A stretch of 64,000 bases of DNA, from contig JAHLKH010000161.1 of NCBI GenBank assembly GCA_025526915.1, forward strand, positions 1-64,000, written 5' to 3'. The stretch is from Entophlyctis helioformis. Its lineage: Eukaryota; Chytridiomycota; Chytridiomycetes; Chytridiales; Chytriomycetaceae. Below the pieces are notes generated by a model. It was not told the origin of the DNA and ran no database searches. It saw only the letters and a program-made list of their open reading frames with translations. The translations under genes were made by a program, and so were the position numbers. Positions within the stretch are counted from its first letter, which is position 1; each line of letters opens with the position of its first letter. Of this stretch, positions 9,849-20,693 are shown one piece after another.

Positions 9849-11477
9849 ATGCCCAAGACATCGTCCGGCTTCGTTCCCATCTCGCAGGCTGACGGCCAGG
9901 CTGCCCACGGCCCCCGCGTCATCTTCCGTCGCTCCTCCGCGTCCAGCCTGTCGTCGCTGTCGTCCAGCTCGTCCGGCAGCAGCAGCAGCTCCGACATCAG
10001 CGACAGCGAACATGCCTGCTCCCGCTCCTGCAGCCATGGCCACCACGGCCACCACGGCCATCGTGGCAGCCGCTCGCACTCGCACTCGCACTCTCACGGC
10101 CATGACGGCCACCACGGCCGAGTTCACTACTACCACGGTGCTCCTCCGCCGTACGGTCCCGCTCCTCCCCATCCGCCGCCGCCTCCTCCGCCTCCGCACT
10201 TTGGCCATCACGGCCCGATCCCCGGCGGCTTCCCTGGCCACCACAGCCACCACGGCCCGCGCCATGGTCCCGCTCCTTCGTTCGAAGACCAGGTGAACGA
10301 CTGGGCCAAGACGTTCGAGGCATCGATGGAGCACTGGGCCAAGGGCGTCGAGGCCATGTTCAGTGGCCACAGCGGCCCTCACGATCACGGCCAGCATGAT
10401 CACGGCCACCACGACCGTTCATCTCGTCGTCATCGCGGCGAGGGCCGTGACTCAAAGTCGGATGCTGATCGCCACAGCCGCCACGGTCGCCACGGTCGCC
10501 GCGACGAGGGCCATGCCCACGGCTCCGAGTCTGACCATGTCGGCCGCCACGGTCACCACCACGACAGCGAGTCCGATCGCGTTGGTCGTCGCCACGGTCG
10601 CCGTCACCGCGACGAGAGCCGCCAGCACGAGGGTCGTCATGGCGAAGGCCACGGCTCCGAGTCGGATCGCCACCGTCACTTTGCCCACCACCACGGTCCC
10701 CACGAGGCAGCCCGCGAGGCTCACGAGGCAGCGCGCCAGGCTCACCAGCAGGCCCGCCGTGCTCACCACGAGGCTCGTCAGGCCCATGCGCACGCCGCTG
10801 ATGCTCACCAGCAGGCCCACGGCGCTCACCACGGCCAGTCGCGTGGCGACATCCACCGTGCCATCCAGCTGGCTGCAGAGTCCATCCGTGCAGCTCTTGC
10901 TGGATCGCATGCTGCCCCGCCTGCACCTCGTGCTCCTCGTGCCCCACGTGCACCTCCTGCGCCACCTGCCCCGCCTGCACCACCCGCACCGCCTGCCATG
11001 CCTTCTGCTCCTGGTCAGTCCACGATCATCCGCTCAGCCAGATACGACACCACGGCCAAGACCAAGATCCACTTCCAGACCACGCCAGCGCCAGGCAACG
11101 AGCCTGCCCGCTTCGACTGGATCGCAGACGACGTGATCCTCGACCTCAACCCCAACTATGAGCACCTGTACATGGCATATGACGAGGTCAACCGCATGCT
11201 TGTCATCCAGTCATCGGCCATTGAGCTGCCCGTCGCATCTTCGTCTGCGTCTGCGTCTGCGTCTGCCTCTGCGTCTGCCCAGGTCATGGAGGATCTGGCC
11301 ATGTTGGCCATCAACGAAGCGGCTGGCGCTGATCCTCTGCCAGTGCCAGTGGCTGCACCAGTGGCTGCCACGTCTGCTCCTGGCACGCCAAACAGCGCGA
11401 CGTCTGACGATGTTGTGCTTGTGGAAGCAGCCTCTCAGCAGACCGACGCCAAGGGCAAGGAGCCAGTGCGCGAATAG
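9849..11477 (+). CDS. Large histidine-rich low-complexity protein of unknown function
   Basis: This is a single exon of 542 residues. A Ser-rich N-terminus is followed by HGHHGHHGH and SHSHSHSHGHDGHHG runs, a Pro/His region, and a short helical segment with an Asp/Trp/Glu pattern (FEDQVNDWAKTFEASMEHWA, about residues 144-163). After this come more His/Arg/Asp repeats and a heptad-like tract (about 280-330) built from A-H-x-x-A-R/H units, then Ala/Pro repeats. The C-terminal ~170 residues are more normal, with KTKIHFQTTPAPGNEPARFD, an IADDVILDLNPNYEHLYMAYDEV segment and an SASASA run. There is no signal peptide. I do not recognise the family. The high His content suggests metal (Zn/Ni/Cu) binding, but this is inference. 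The promoter with paired CACGTG and TATA suggests strong or regulated expression. Confidence 0.75.
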   Translation: MPKTSSGFVPISQADGQAAHGPRVIFRRSSASSLSSLSSSSSGSSSSSDISDSEHACSRSCSHGHHGHHGHRGSRSHSHSHSHGHDGHHGRVHYYHGAPPPYGPAPPHPPPPPPPPHFGHHGPIPGGFPGHHSHHGPRHGPAPSFEDQVNDWAKTFEASMEHWAKGVEAMFSGHSGPHDHGQHDHGHHDRSSRRHRGEGRDSKSDADRHSRHGRHGRRDEGHAHGSESDHVGRHGHHHDSESDRVGRRHGRRHRDESRQHEGRHGEGHGSESDRHRHFAHHHGPHEAAREAHEAARQAHQQARRAHHEARQAHAHAADAHQQAHGAHHGQSRGDIHRAIQLAAESIRAALAGSHAAPPAPRAPRAPRAPPAPPAPPAPPAPPAMPSAPGQSTIIRSARYDTTAKTKIHFQTTPAPGNEPARFDWIADDVILDLNPNYEHLYMAYDEVNRMLVIQSSAIELPVASSSASASASASASAQVMEDLAMLAINEAAGADPLPVPVAAPVAATSAPGTPNSATSDDVVLVEAASQQTDAKGKEPVRE

Positions 11478-11987
11478 TCGTGGCTGCTCATGTCCCGATC
11501 GCGGCCCATCCCTGCTCATGCTGCATTCTGGTCCCGTCTTGCTCGACCATCGCATGCTTTCCTCTTCTCTGCTGCTGATATCCATCCAATGAAGCTCATG
11601 AACGGTTGATTGATTGTCGTGTGTCTGTCTTGCTGGTGGTGTGCCGCTGTGTCCACGACAGCGTCCATTCACATCGCATCGTCCTTGAACTCACAGGCCG
11701 CCGTCGTGTTGCCTGCTCTGTGATCGTCTGCTGTTGATCGTGTGTCCAGCCACTGATTGTGCGTCTTGGTTGGCACAGTGGATGTGTGGTTGAATGGGTG
11801 TTCAATGGTCGTCTGTGGATGGGGAGATGCATCTGGAATGGCTGTTCAGCCGTCTCGAACAGCCGCATGCGTTGGACCACCGGAACCAGTTGTTTCTGCG
11901 ATGATCGAGAGCAATCATTGGTTTGCTCTTGCAAGTGCAGATAAGGTATATGAGGGTTCTGCAGTCTGAAAACGCAAGAAGCACCAA
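11478..11987. other. Intergenic stretch upstream of tRNA-Glu
   Basis: I see no supported gene, repeat or structured RNA here. It probably holds the 3' UTR of the histidine-rich gene and 5' flank of the tRNA. Confidence 0.6.
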
Positions 11988-12059
11988 TCCTCGATGGTCC
12001 AGTGGTTAGGATTCCACGCTCTCACCGTGGCGGCCGGGGTTCGATTCCCCGTCGGGGAG
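11988..12059 (+). tRNA. tRNA-Glu (anticodon CTC)
   Basis: The 72-nt sequence folds as a full cloverleaf. The acceptor stem TCCTCGA pairs with TCGGGGA (one T-G wobble) with discriminator G. The D arm contains AGTGGTTAGGAT. The anticodon stem CCACG/CGTGG encloses loop CTCTCAC with anticodon CTC. The T arm has CCGGGGTTCGATTCCCCG. There is no intron and CCA is not encoded. The internal A and B boxes (TGGTCCAGTGGTTAGG and GGTTCGATTCC) are intact, so Pol III can transcribe it. A TTTT run at 12066-12069 is the likely terminator. Confidence 0.95.
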
Positions 12060-12294
12060 CTTCACTTTTGCACATGGCGCATCTGTTTTGCACAACCACA
12101 ACCAGCTGCTGCCGCATGCTGCTCTGCTGTCGGCGGTCTGCTGGCATTCTCATTGCTTTTTGGACACGGCTGCCACTCTGCTGCTGATTGCTGCTGATCG
12201 CTGCTGTTTTGGGGGTGTCAACATGGACATGCCACAGGTAGACCCACAAAAAGTGTGTATTGGAACATTGATGAATGAGTACAGCAGAAGCCAA

Positions 12295-12754
12295 TCACTC
12301 TGCAACAGGGGTCGAGGCATGGTCGTCGGCAAGCTTGTTGATGCGATCCACAAACGCCTTGAAGATCTCGCGCTGCTGGTCCGTTGGTCTGACTGTCGAC
12401 GGGTGGATGTTGCAGCCAGAGTTTGGTGCTGGACATTGGGCCATTGTCAGTGCACTGGCAGCAAAGATGCGGGCAGAGGCAACGAGGCAGGCAAACAAGG
12501 GGGCCAGGGGGTGGATGTGACCGCTCACTGTTCTGCCAGTTGAATGACTTTGACTGGATGTGGATGGAGACGTCGTAACCGTACACGTCTTCGCCACCGA
12601 TGGGGTTTTCGTGCGGCAGGCTCTGGAACGTGGCAAGGGTCTCGTCGATGAGCGAGCGGACCTGCTCTCTGAGATGGGCCAGCGGGCAGCAGTTGGACGG
12701 GCGGTTGGATGGGCGGTTGGATAGTTGTGTGAGCTGCAAGGCATGCCTCTCCCA

Positions 12755-12795
<41 letters not shown>

Positions 12796-12996
12796 CAGAG
12801 AGAGAGCGACTCACACGGCAAGGTCCGGCTTGCTCGCAAACTGCTCAAAGCCCTCAACGGCCGTGGGGGCGGTGGACTTGAGCGCCTTGGTGATGGTGGC
12901 CTTGCCGCCGTTCATGTCGATGGTGACAAAGCGGCGGGGCCTGGCTGGCACGAAGCCGCCCGTGACGCCCTCGACAAGCTGGATAGAGACGCTCAT
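12295..12996 (-). CDS. Small conserved-looking protein of unknown function, three exons
   Basis: Minus-strand exons 12996-12815, 12668-12529 and 12428-12295 give 151 residues. Donors are GTGAGT and GTGAGC and both junctions keep frame. The protein is soluble with no signal peptide. Residues 1-60 form a likely beta-rich part (VSIQLVEGVTGG, RRFVTIDMNGGKATITKAL). A helical segment follows (EQVRSLIDETLATFQSLPHE), then a GGEDVYGYDVSIHIQSKSFN strand region, an NSGCNIHPS loop and a basic/acidic C-terminal helix (QREIFKAFVDRINKLADD). I do not recognise the family. Intron 1 carries a long CA repeat. Confidence 0.65.
12756..12793. repeat. (AC)n microsatellite in an intron
   Basis: There are about 19 AC dinucleotides in a row, inside intron 1 (12669-12814) of the minus-strand gene at 12295-12996, just downstream of its splice donor. 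Confidence 0.95.
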
Positions 12997-14179
12997 GGTG
13001 CTGCGATGGTTGGTTGGCTGTTGTTGTTGCTGTTGTGGAAAGCAAGATCGCGTGCTCGTTGGACCCTACAGACCCCGGCCATGCCACGCCATCTGTCGCT
13101 GAACGGCGGCAGCCAATTGCACGGCCTGTGTGCGCTGGATGGCCGTCGCGCCCAGCTGCCGCGCAAGCCATCCATCCAAGGATCGGGCTGCCGTTGCATC
13201 GACCCAGCTGCCTGCGACTACAGTCCTTGCTGCACGGTGCATGCAGACCCAGCTGTGGAGAGAGCGTGATCGCCGCTCTTCTTTGCGCTGTGCCGCTTGC
13301 GAGATTTTCCAAAACTCTGCAACATCGCCCAGTCAGGACGCAGCGAGTCGGTTGCACGCAGACAAGACGCAGACACAGCGGTGGTGCAAGAGACCGCTTG
13401 GGGGGCCATGGCGTGCGCCGTCTGGCTGGGCCGGAGACGCACCCACGGCTGGACGTGTGGCGCTCGGGACGCCCCGTGCACACGCAGCAGATGCAGCAGA
13501 TGCAGCAGCCAGCCAGCCCTGTCCAGCCAGCCCAGCCCAGCCAGCCAGCCCCAGCCAGCGTATCTGGCGTATCTGCCAGTCTGTGTTTCTGCGCCGGCAC
13601 TGACGCTGCTATGCCTCATGTCTCATGTTCCACGCCGCAGAGTTGCTTGTTGGCCCAACCCAACCCAATCCAACCCAATCCAGCACAAGGAAACCCAATC
13701 CAACCCAAGGCAAGTCGGCCAGCAAGTCAGCCAGCAGTCCAGCCAGCAGGTCAGCCAGCAGGTCAGCCACGACGCTTTGGTACGTCTGTCGTGACTCGTC
13801 CGAGAGAGACAGCGCCTGTGCAGGCGTGGGCGGCAGGAGACGGCAGGCAACTGGTCTGGCCTGAGCTCGCCTGAGCTCGGCTGGTCTCGGCTGGCCTGGT
13901 TGGTGGCTTACGCTCGCACGGCAGGCTCTCCGCCTTGCTCGTGCACCTGGCCAGCCGAGGCCAGGACCCGCAGCCAGCACACGCGCGGCAGCGCTGGGGT
14001 CTTGACATGCCATACCATGCTCTGCGAGGCAGGCTGTCCAGAGGCTGCCCATCTGCCCACCTGTCCATCGGCCTGTTGTGTGTGCTTGCATATCCGCCGT
14101 TGCTGACACCTTGGCCTGGGGTTTGTATCTGGCATTCTGTGCATCGGCCGTTGTGCGTCGCTCGGCTGCAGATCTGGCA
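12997..14179. other. Intergenic stretch rich in CCAG/CCAACC-type simple repeats
   Basis: No gene is supported. The sequence has runs of CAGC/CCAG (about 13500-13560 and 13715-13770) and of CCAACCCAAT-like units (about 13650-13710). It separates two divergent genes and probably holds both promoters. Confidence 0.55.
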
Positions 14180-14859
14180 ATGGCATCAACGGCGCAAGTG
14201 GACAGAGACCACGCTCTGGCTCTCATGCTCGCCGATCAGCCCTACGACGACGACGGCGGAGACTACTATGCCGCTTATGAATCCTACGATGGCACTGAAG
14301 CCAAACACGATCGCAGCTATGGTGATGCCCCGGATGACGACAACGACGATGACGACAATGACGATGAGGACGGCTCGTATGGCGGCAAGAAGAGGAAACG
14401 CAGCCAGCGTGGCAAAAAGCGCAGATCCGCCGGTGGAGAGGACGAAGACTGGAGTCCTGCAGACAAGAAACCCGCCCAACCCAAGCGGCCCGTCAAGCGT
14501 CCAAGTGGTCAGTGCAGCATTCTTCTTTCTGGCCTGCTGGTCTGTTTATTGAGGTCGAGCTGGTGACTGACACTGCAGCAGCCGGCAAGGCCCCGCGCGC
14601 CTCCGTTTCCAAAGACGACGCCGGCCACGTTATAGACGACAAAGAAAACAGGCTGGCAGAAATGATGGATCCCGTTCCAACAGCGCCTGTCGTCCTGGTG
14701 AGCCCAACCCACGCCCAGAAAGTTGCTGCTGCCATTGCGCTCGACACTTCCGCGGCCATATCCGCCAATGCAGTTTCTGCTGGTGCTCCAGTTGCATCCA
14801 TGCTGTACGGCAACCAGACAGAGCTGAACGCGAATCACCACAACCACCATCAACATTAT

Positions 14860-14906
<47 letters not shown>

Positions 14907-15105
14907 CCAAGCAGTGTCAAACCCTGTTACACCCACATCGTCCACGACACTCCTTCCCTCTGCTCTTTCGACGCCTTCCATGGCTGCTCTGGACGCATTG
15001 CAGTCGCTTGCTCAACACCAGCACCAGCACCAGCACCAACACAACGCGTTCCATAACCACAGCCAGCACCAGATCCAGCATCAGCTGCAACAATCGCACC
15101 ATTAC

Positions 15106-15140
<35 letters not shown>

Positions 15141-18100
15141 GCAGCAGTTCCACCAGACTCATTTTGGGCAGCATCCTCTGCACCATCAGCCGCAGCAGCA
15201 TTTGGCACAGTCAATGCCACAGTCTCTCCAGCAAGGCTTCAACTCGTACAGCCAGCAATCGTCGCAGCAGCAGCAACATCAGCAACAACAGCAGCAGCAT
15301 CAGGCTGCGTATCAGCAGCAGCAACAGCAGCAACAGCAACTCCTTCAGTCGCTGCAGTTTCCTCAGAGCAGCTTTGATTCGCCTGTTGGCAGCGGTGGAT
15401 TCACAAGCCTTGTGTATGCAGCAACTCTCGAGTCCAGCACAGCATCGCTTCAGCCTCTCACGAGCCTCATGCACGCTGCGACGGCCCGATCGCAGCTGCC
15501 TTCGTCCATGTGGATGCCACAGTCGGGCAATGCATTCGCACAATCGTCGCTTTCGATGAACAACACATCAGCAGCTTCGGCCCAGCGGCACATGCTCATG
15601 CCGAGCGGCGGGGTGGCATCTCATCATAGCATCGCGCCGCGGATATCGCAGATGATGGCTGGCAATTCTGGTGTTCCTTCATCAACGGCAGCTGCATCCA
15701 TCTTTGGCCACAGCAACGCAGTATCTCATGACTCGCATATTGGTGGGCCAAACGCGACCACTGTATCTGCTTCTGCAGGACCAGCCGCAGCGTACCAGCA
15801 GCAGCTTCATCATCAACAGCAGCAGTCGCAGAATCAGATCCCGCATGTCTTCCAGCAAGGACAGATGTTGCAGCATGCTGGCCAAGCACCTGACGCATCG
15901 CAGCAGTCGGCTCTCCACCTTTCAACAGACCAGATCGACCAGGCATCGTCAGGAGAACCGTCTGCTGCGTCTGCCTCTTCTGCGTCCTCCATGCCTCCTC
16001 CCAGCTCAGAGGCGCCTTTGATGAGCCAGTCGTCGTCATTGTCATCGTCGACCGCAATTGGCGAATCGTACATGAAGACAATCCCAATCATCAAGATCGC
16101 CACACCGGCCAAGATGTCTGACGGCCAGGCTCACAGCAACCAAGACACGCCATCCACCACGCCGGTTTTGAAAAAGTTCAAGACGGTGTCCGAGGGCATG
16201 AACACGGGCAAGTTTTCTGAAGACGAACTCGTTCGGTTCAAGGAAGGTCTGGAGCTCTACGGACGCGAATGGAACTTGGTAAGCCACTTCCTGCCAACCA
16301 AGGCTTTTGATGACTATGATCGGCGACTCTTCATGCGTGCTGACACGATTCTATAGCTCGCCAAGCACATTGTCACGCGCGACCCTAATGCCATTCGCAG
16401 CCACGCCCAAAAGTATTTTATCAAGCTGTTCAGAGACAACATCCCACTCCCTGCCAAGGTCATCGAGAGTGGTGCTGGATACACGCTTAGTGGCAAGCCA
16501 CTGGACCCCGAGTCGGCAGCAGCCCGGCCGTACCTCAAGGGACGCACGATCCCACTCAACATCCCCAGCCAGCATCCCGACGGCATCATTCTGCCACTTG
16601 CATTCAACCCTGACATGCCGGTGCCGACCACTTCGGATGCGGGTGACAGCCTTGCTGCGGATGTCAGTGCGATTTTAGGAGAGATTGACACGCCCGTCAA
16701 GCACGCGAGCAAGAAGCCACAGCCTGACTTTGACAGCGCGACCGAACTGAACACCCCGTCCGACAAAGCGTATGTTGCTCTTTACAGCCACGTTTTCTTG
16801 TGCAGGGACACTGACCATCCTGCATGCGTTTGTCGAATTGCAGACACAAAACCCCAAAGTCTGCCAGCCGACCGGCCAAGAAAGACAAGGCACAGGTGGC
16901 AAAGCAGACGCCTACGCCAGCTCCTGCGTCGGTCGCGTTGGTGCAATCGCGTGACATGCACGACAAGATGGATGAACGCTCTCTGTTGGGTCCTGCTGAG
17001 CGCACCGAGTATGCACGCAGCCGTCCTGTCCGCGCAGCAGCCAAACCGCAGCCATTTGACCCAATCGCGCTGCTAGCGCAAGGCGGCGGCCACGTCATGA
17101 TGCCCTGCGAGCGATACCAGGGCCGTCCAGGCAGCGGCGATCCGGGCTCGCAGCCCTTTGAGATCAGCGTGCACCGTCGCGTGATGACTGTCATGGACAT
17201 CCACTCGCACCTCATGGCCACCGAAGTCATTGGTTTCCTCGCCGGCACGTGGGACGCCAAGAAGCACCTTCTCGAGATCACGTATGCCCTGCCATGCAGA
17301 TCCGTCGAGCCAGAAACGACATCGGGCATCAACCACGATCGGCACTTTAACGTCGAGCTCGACCCCGCGAGCGAAGTCGAAACGCGCGAGTTGGTCGAAA
17401 AACTCAATCTGCGCATCGTAGGGTGGTACCATTCCCACCCGACGTTTGCGCCTGACCCGAGTCTGATTGACCTCATGAACCAGCGCAGCTACCAAGGCCT
17501 GTTCCGACAGGGTCTTGGCGACGAGCCGCACGCTGAACCGACCGTGAGATGCGGCCCAGCGCCGTTTTCGTCTGCCGACCGCCACGAGCATTTGACCATG
17601 GATGCCGAACGGCTGCAGCCAAGCGGCCAGGACTGTAATGCCGACCACTCGACCAGGAATGGATACACGTCAAGCTCGTCGTCTGGAGGCACCGCAGACG
17701 CTGTCCATGCACTTGAGGATCTTGCTGCGGGCTCGTTTGGTCGGAGTAGCGGTCATTTGCACCAGGCTGTCGCTCCATCGTCGTCCTTCTCGTCCATCTT
17801 CTCGGACTCGACGGCATCTCTGCAGCCGTCATCGTCGTTCTACGGCGGCATGGTTAGCGATGTTCCGCCGAGCAAGGGCCACGCGCTTTCTGCTCCATCT
17901 GTCCCCAAGTCTGCCATGCACGACGACGGTCTGCGCCAGATGGCCGAGCCCTTTGTTGGCGCGATTGTTGGTAAGCCCGCCCATCTCTCGCATTGGCCAA
18001 CCATTCGACTTTTGCCTTGCAATGCTGACCCGGTCTGTTTTTCCGGTTGGCAGGCCCATACGACCCCAAGCTGCCCAAGTCCATTTCGGCCATCAACTGG

Positions 18101-18694
18101 TTCTATGTGGGCAACAGCGACGATGACAAGAACAAGCCCAAGCAGCTCGCCCACAATATCGTCGAGTCCGAGCCGCGCGGTTGCATCGAGGACAGCGAGA
18201 TCGAGAAGCTCGCCAAGCTCATCCGCGAGTGCGGTCAGCGTCAGGACCGTGTCAACTTTGACTCTGGCTGGCGATCAGACCGATGGGAAACCAAGCGCGA
18301 GAAGCTGAACCGTAGTCTGCTGTTCCAGCTCCTCGGGTTCAAGGCGGCGTCTGTGCCTCTTTCTGCACCCGCGCAAGCACCAGCTGCGTCTGGCGATTAC
18401 CATCACGGCGAAAGTGCCGCCGGCGCCATGGACTCTGCCATGTCCGTTGTGTCGATACCTGGTGCACCAAAGTCGACGGCGGCCTCGTGGGCCATGGCTG
18501 CGCCACCGGCCCCGCCCGCGCCGACGGGAGTCACGTATGCCGATCTCGTCGTGCAGATCCCCGACCTGCAGAACGCACAGTATCCGGCCGGCATGCACGG
18601 TCCCCTCCAACTCATCCAGCGCGTCATGGACGAGATTGGCAGCTGGGACAAGGGCGGCGTTGTCTCCACAGTTATCTCGACCGTCGAAGAATGA
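14180..18694 (+). CDS. Myb/SANT plus JAMM-type MPN domain protein (MYSM1-like histone deubiquitinase)
   Basis: Five exons (14180-14507, 14579-16278, 16357-16769, 16844-17970, 18054-18694) give 1402 residues. An acidic N-terminus with a [17 protein letters not shown] nuclear signal is followed by a long Gln/His/Ser-rich region with CAG-encoded tracts. A SANT/Myb domain lies at about 650-700 ([20 protein letters not shown], then SHAQKYF) and is split by an intron. The MPN domain (about 919-1130) carries the JAMM motif: Glu in [10 protein letters not shown] (about 940) and [14 protein letters not shown] (about 1009), with both His, Ser and Asp in the H-x-H-x7-S-x2-D spacing, so it should be an active zinc isopeptidase. 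MYSM1 removes ubiquitin from H2A; the SWIRM domain found between SANT and MPN in animal MYSM1 is not visible here. A Ser-rich insert (about 1045-1165) interrupts the MPN fold. Confidence 0.88.
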
Positions 18695-18709
18695 TTGCGT
18701 TACGTACCG

Positions 18710-18825
18710 CATCCATCCATCCATCCATCCATCCATCCATCCATCCATCCATCCTCCATCCATCCATCCATCCATCCATCCATCCATCCATCCATCCATC
18801 CATCCATTCATCCATTCCCATTCCA
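18710..18825. repeat. (CATC)n tetranucleotide repeat
   Basis: There are more than 20 CATC units with minor interruptions, lying between the convergent 3' ends of the Myb-MPN gene and the minus-strand array gene A. The 292-bp space between the two genes holds nothing else I can name. Confidence 0.95.
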
Positions 18826-18986
18826 TCAACCATTTTGTGTGTGTGTGTCTGTCTGTCTCTTATCATGTTCTCATCACCGATTCCCCCCATCCATCTGCAT
18901 CAAGTGTCTGTCTGTACCATCCATTGACGCCCATCAAGCCCATTAAACTCTGCTCCGTCCAGCGTTCATTCCACAGTCACAACGCA

Positions 18987-20344
18987 TTACCGCGACACCG
19001 ACTTTGCAATCTCGCGTCGAAGAACGTCCTTGACGAGCGGCACGACCTCTGTAATCGCGTTCCACGTCTCCGCAGACAGCATGCGCAGATCGCCCACAGT
19101 GCGCACACGCTGGCGATCAAACACGAGCACATCCGACATCATTTCCGCAGCTGTCCAGCCGCGTTTGGCGCCGACATGCAGCACCAGGTTGCGCACCGGC
19201 GTTGCATTGGGCCATTCAGCCATCTGGTCGTTTTCCGCAAAATCCGCGGCGCTCAGTGCCATGGTGCGAGCAGCGGCCGCCGCACCGCTTTCGGCTTGTG
19301 ACGCCGATGCCGACGCTGACGCTGACGCCGATGCCGACGCGGATGCCGCCACCAGTGCAGTGTACAGCGGCGTGTCGCTCGACGAGGTGCGGCTGGGCAT
19401 ACCGCCAGACACGCCGGCAGCCGCGACGCTCGAGATCGTGCCCGAGTTGAAGCGCTCCATGTGCGGCTTGATGCCGCCCGTGCTGGTTACATGCATGTGC
19501 ACGGGCACAGGTGCCGTGGTTGAGTCTTCTGAGCGCACGGACCCGCGCGGCGAGTTGTCTGCCGTCCGCATTTTGCGCGAGATGCGCATCGAGTCGGCCG
19601 AGCCGCCGTACATCATGCGCGCTTCTCTCGTCGCCTGGTCTGTCCCGTCGTCGTCATCGTCGTCTTCCTGCTCGTTGTCCGGTGTCTTGGACACGACGGT
19701 TGCCGGCTGCGGCGGCGGTTTGGCCGTGTAGGTTGGAGCAGGTGCGGATAAAGCAGCCGGTGGGCCGAAAGACGGCTGGCGCGGAGGTGTGGGCTGCGCG
19801 CTCGGTTCAGTGCGAGGAGCATTGGCGGGCACGCGCTTATCGTCGTCCCCGTCGTCGTTTTCGTCTTCGTCTGGATTGGAATGGTGTGGCGGAGGGGGAC
19901 AATGGAGATGGTGGCGAGTCGCATAAAAATGGGGAAGCGGGCGGATGGGAAGCAGGCAGGTGGGAAGCTGTTAGTCAGGGCGGCCTTGTGCCATAGGCAT
20001 GGCTGGCTGGCTGGCTGGCTGGCGAACTTGCTGTGCTGCGAGGATGCTGTGCTGCGAGTGTGCGGGCTCGCCTGTATAAACACAGGCAACCAGTCTTGTC
20101 GCGCATCGGCGCAGCCACAGGCTTGTGTCCCCACCAATGCCACCCGGACAAGGCGGGCCACGGAAAGCAAGTCTACACGCCACAAGGTGCCACGAAAGCC
20201 ATCACCACGCACTGCGCACGGAGCCGGCGCCATCAGACAGGCAGGCAGTTTGGCAGTTTGGCAGGCAGGCTTACCAGACCCGTAGTCAGCAGCCTTGCGC
20301 GCCAGCGCAATGGCAGAGCTTCCACCCATTCCCCAATAGGACAT
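18987..20344 (-). CDS. Array gene A: helical-domain protein, two exons
   Basis: Minus-strand exons 20344-20275 and 19870-18987 give 317 residues. Exon 1 encodes MSYWGMGGSSAIALARKAAD; a 404-bp intron (GTAAGC...CCAG) follows, and the joined frame continues with a DEDENDDGDDDK acidic patch. The middle is disordered (Pro/Ala/Ser, an Ala-Ser dipeptide run). The C-terminal ~65 residues form a helical domain with KRGWTAAEMMSDVLVFDRQR, RTVGDLRMLSAETWNAI and a VKDVLRREI end. The same domain ends genes B and C in the array. I infer a SAM-like helical bundle from the DL..L...W..L pattern; I do not know a named family for it. Confidence 0.7.
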
Positions 20345-20693
20345 GATGCCGTGTGTTGACTAAATATGATGGAAACCCAGTGGATCAGAGCCACAACAAT
20401 GGAATTCCCATGTAATGCAGCGTCTCGAAGCCGTGGACTGCAGATATCAGACTGGATGCTTTGCCAGTGTCGATCGCATCGGCATCTGCATCGTCTGCTC
20501 ATCTGCCAAACCGCCTACTCGCTGCATTTCCACAAGTTATGATCGAATGGCTGGCATGCACCTGCTAGAGTCGCCCTTCCCTGCCCCTTGGCCGCTGCAA
20601 CGTTGCTTGCGGCAATAAATCTCAATGTATTTCAATAGACCTTCAAAGACCTTCAAGAGGTCGTGGTAAACGGCAAGCGGGAAAAGAGTCGGA
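20345..20693. other. Spacer between array genes A and B
   Basis: No gene or repeat is supported here. It should hold the promoter of gene A and the 3' end of gene B. Confidence 0.5.

Noticed and set aside
14917..15201. Leu-rich and Ala-rich frames antisense to the Myb-MPN gene
   Set aside because: They are mirror images of the CAG/Gln tracts of the real gene on the plus strand.
18710..18825. CATC repeat considered as a CRISPR-like or telomere-like array
   Set aside because: It is a plain tetranucleotide microsatellite without spacers; the same type occurs at 60862-60901.
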